A stretch of DNA of 5,472 nucleotides. Source: Evtepia sp. GTDB lineage: Bacteria; Bacillota; Clostridia; Oscillospirales; Oscillospiraceae. Of this stretch, positions 4,340-5,472 are shown in pieces. Every line of letters begins with the position of its first letter. Position 1 is the stretch's first letter. The stretch lies in NCBI GenBank assembly GCA_029256465.1, contig JAQSXW010000068.1:1-5472 (forward strand). The letters are read 5' to 3'. The notes under the pieces were generated by a model. That model saw only the letters and a program-made list of their open reading frames with translations, searched no databases and was not told the DNA's origin. A program made the position numbers and the translations under genes.

Positions 4340-5472
4340 ATGAGTATGTTTTGTTATCAATGTCAGGAAACAGCGGGCGGAAAAGGCTGTACGGTACGTG
4401 GCGTATGCGGAAAAAACGAGGATGTTGCGAAGCTTCAGGATCTTCTGATTTACACCATTAAGGGAATTTCGGAGATTGTGATGAAAGGGAAGCTGGACGT
4501 TGCATCATTAGGTAAGAACAATTACGAAATGCTCAATAGCCTGTTTATTACCATTACCAATGCGAACTTTGATGATGTCTCCATTGAAAAGCAAATTAGG
4601 AAGATGCTTGTGATCAGAGATGATTTGAAAAAGGAAATTTCTGTAGAGAATTTGCACGATGCGGCAACCTTTATTGTGGATTCCAGAGAATCTATGATGC
4701 AAAAAGCCAATTCGATTGGCGTACTCGCAACGGAAAACGAGGATGTACGGTCGCTCCGTGAGATGATCATTTATGGCTTAAAGGGTATGGCCGCCTACAC
4801 CGAGCATGCACAGAATATAGGGAAAGAAAACCTGGAGATTAACGCATTTATTTACGAAGCTTTGGCGGCGACATTGGATGATACGCTTTCCGCGGATGAT
4901 CTTGTGGCTCTTACACTCAGAACAGGGGAATATGGTGTGAAGGCCATGGCACTTCTGGACGAGGCGAATACATCCAAATACGGGAATCCCGTCATTACTG
5001 AGGTCAACATTGGGGTGCGAAATAAACCCGCGATCCTGATTTCCGGTCACGACTTGACTGATCTTGAGCAGCTCCTAGAGCAGACAAAGGGAACGGGAGT
5101 GGATGTCTATACCCATAGCGAAATGCTGCCAGCCCATTACTATCCCGCTTTCAAACAGTATGACAATTTCGTTGGTAACTATGGCAATGCGTGGTGGAAG
5201 CAGGTCGAAGAATTTGAGTCTTTCCGTGGCCCCATTCTGTTTACCACGAACTGTATCGTTCCTCCCAAGAGCGAGGAAGTCAGGAAAAGGGTATTCACAA
5301 CAGGCTCAGCCGGATTCCCAGGCTGTCAACATATTGATGCAGGCGCAACTGGAAAGAAGGACTTTTCTGAGATCATCACACTTGCGAAAACCCTTCCCGC
5401 ACCGGAAGAGATTGAGACAGGAAGCATTATCGGCGGCTTTGCGCATCATCAGGTGATGGCACTTGCTGATAA
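4340..5472 (+). CDS. hcp: Hybrid cluster protein (hydroxylamine reductase), 3' truncated by window
   Basis: This is the first 377 codons of a protein whose family is usually about 550 residues. The frame is open to the window end, so the missing C-terminus is a window effect. HCP carries a [4Fe-4S] cluster and a hybrid Fe-S-O cluster, acts in the cytoplasm, and reduces hydroxylamine in vitro; nitric oxide reduction or detoxification is the favoured physiological role. The N-terminus [15 protein letters not shown] gives C5-x2-C8-x8-C17-x5-C23, the class I spacing of strict anaerobes, unlike the longer spacing in enteric bacteria. Hybrid-cluster ligands H237 (GHDL), E261 ([11 protein letters not shown]) and C305 (TTNCIVPP) are spaced 24 and 44 apart, exactly as His244, Glu268 and Cys312 in the Desulfovibrio protein. 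The remaining ligands lie beyond the window. The start is set by AAGGAGG (4324-4330), 9 nt upstream. Confidence 0.96.
   Translation, partial: MSMFCYQCQETAGGKGCTVRGVCGKNEDVAKLQDLLIYTIKGISEIVMKGKLDVASLGKNNYEMLNSLFITITNANFDDVSIEKQIRKMLVIRDDLKKEISVENLHDAATFIVDSRESMMQKANSIGVLATENEDVRSLREMIIYGLKGMAAYTEHAQNIGKENLEINAFIYEALAATLDDTLSADDLVALTLRTGEYGVKAMALLDEANTSKYGNPVITEVNIGVRNKPAILISGHDLTDLEQLLEQTKGTGVDVYTHSEMLPAHYYPAFKQYDNFVGNYGNAWWKQVEEFESFRGPILFTTNCIVPPKSEEVRKRVFTTGSAGFPGCQHIDAGATGKKDFSEIITLAKTLPAPEEIETGSIIGGFAHHQVMALAD

Noticed and set aside
4508..5456. Several open frames on both strands within 4508-5456
   Set aside because: All overlap the uninterrupted hcp frame, which has a good ribosome binding site and conserved cluster ligands.

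Overview
The window looks like chromosomal DNA of a strictly anaerobic, low-to-moderate GC Gram-positive bacterium, probably class Clostridia. The reasons are strong AGGAGG-type ribosome binding sites, a consensus sigma-A promoter, a T-box leader with an intrinsic terminator, a four-subunit ferredoxin-linked 2-oxoacid oxidoreductase, and a hybrid cluster protein whose N-terminal cysteine spacing (C-x2-C-x8-C-x5-C) is the type found in strict anaerobes. This is inference; no taxonomic marker gene is present.

Layout. Positions 1-151 are non-coding, with at most a weak leftward promoter. At 152-180 a near-perfect promoter drives a leader of about 295 nt (about 187-481). That leader contains a complete T-box riboswitch: Stem I with AG-rich specifier loop, Stem II/IIA-B, Stem III, T-box bulge, and antiterminator or terminator. 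Then comes a tight operon, porC-porD-porA-porB (482-3512), encoding the gamma, delta, alpha and beta subunits of a pyruvate/branched-chain 2-oxoacid:ferredoxin oxidoreductase. The genes overlap or are separated by 0-5 nt. A 16-bp hairpin (3527-3561) closes the operon. A convergent cold-shock protein gene (3649-3861, minus strand) follows, with its own terminator and a structured leader that carries a terminator-like hairpin. A 478-nt divergent intergenic region (3862-4339) holds the csp promoter, two dyad sequences and the likely hcp promoter. The hcp gene (4340 to the window end, plus strand) is cut off after 377 codons.

How the parts work together. The Por subunits form one CoA- and thiamine-diphosphate-dependent enzyme that interconverts a 2-oxoacid and an acyl-CoA using ferredoxin. 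Its control by a T-box is the most notable feature: T-boxes sense uncharged tRNA and normally control aminoacyl-tRNA synthetase, amino-acid biosynthesis and transport genes. The best specifier reading is AUC (Ile), and the T-box base facing the tRNA discriminator (U, pairing with A73) agrees with tRNA-Ile. This suggests that the enzyme works in isoleucine supply, by reductive carboxylation of 2-methylbutyryl-CoA or propionyl-CoA, rather than as the general catabolic pyruvate oxidoreductase. The csp and hcp genes appear functionally separate: an RNA chaperone and a nitrosative-stress Fe-S enzyme. No mobile element, CRISPR array, tRNA or rRNA was seen.
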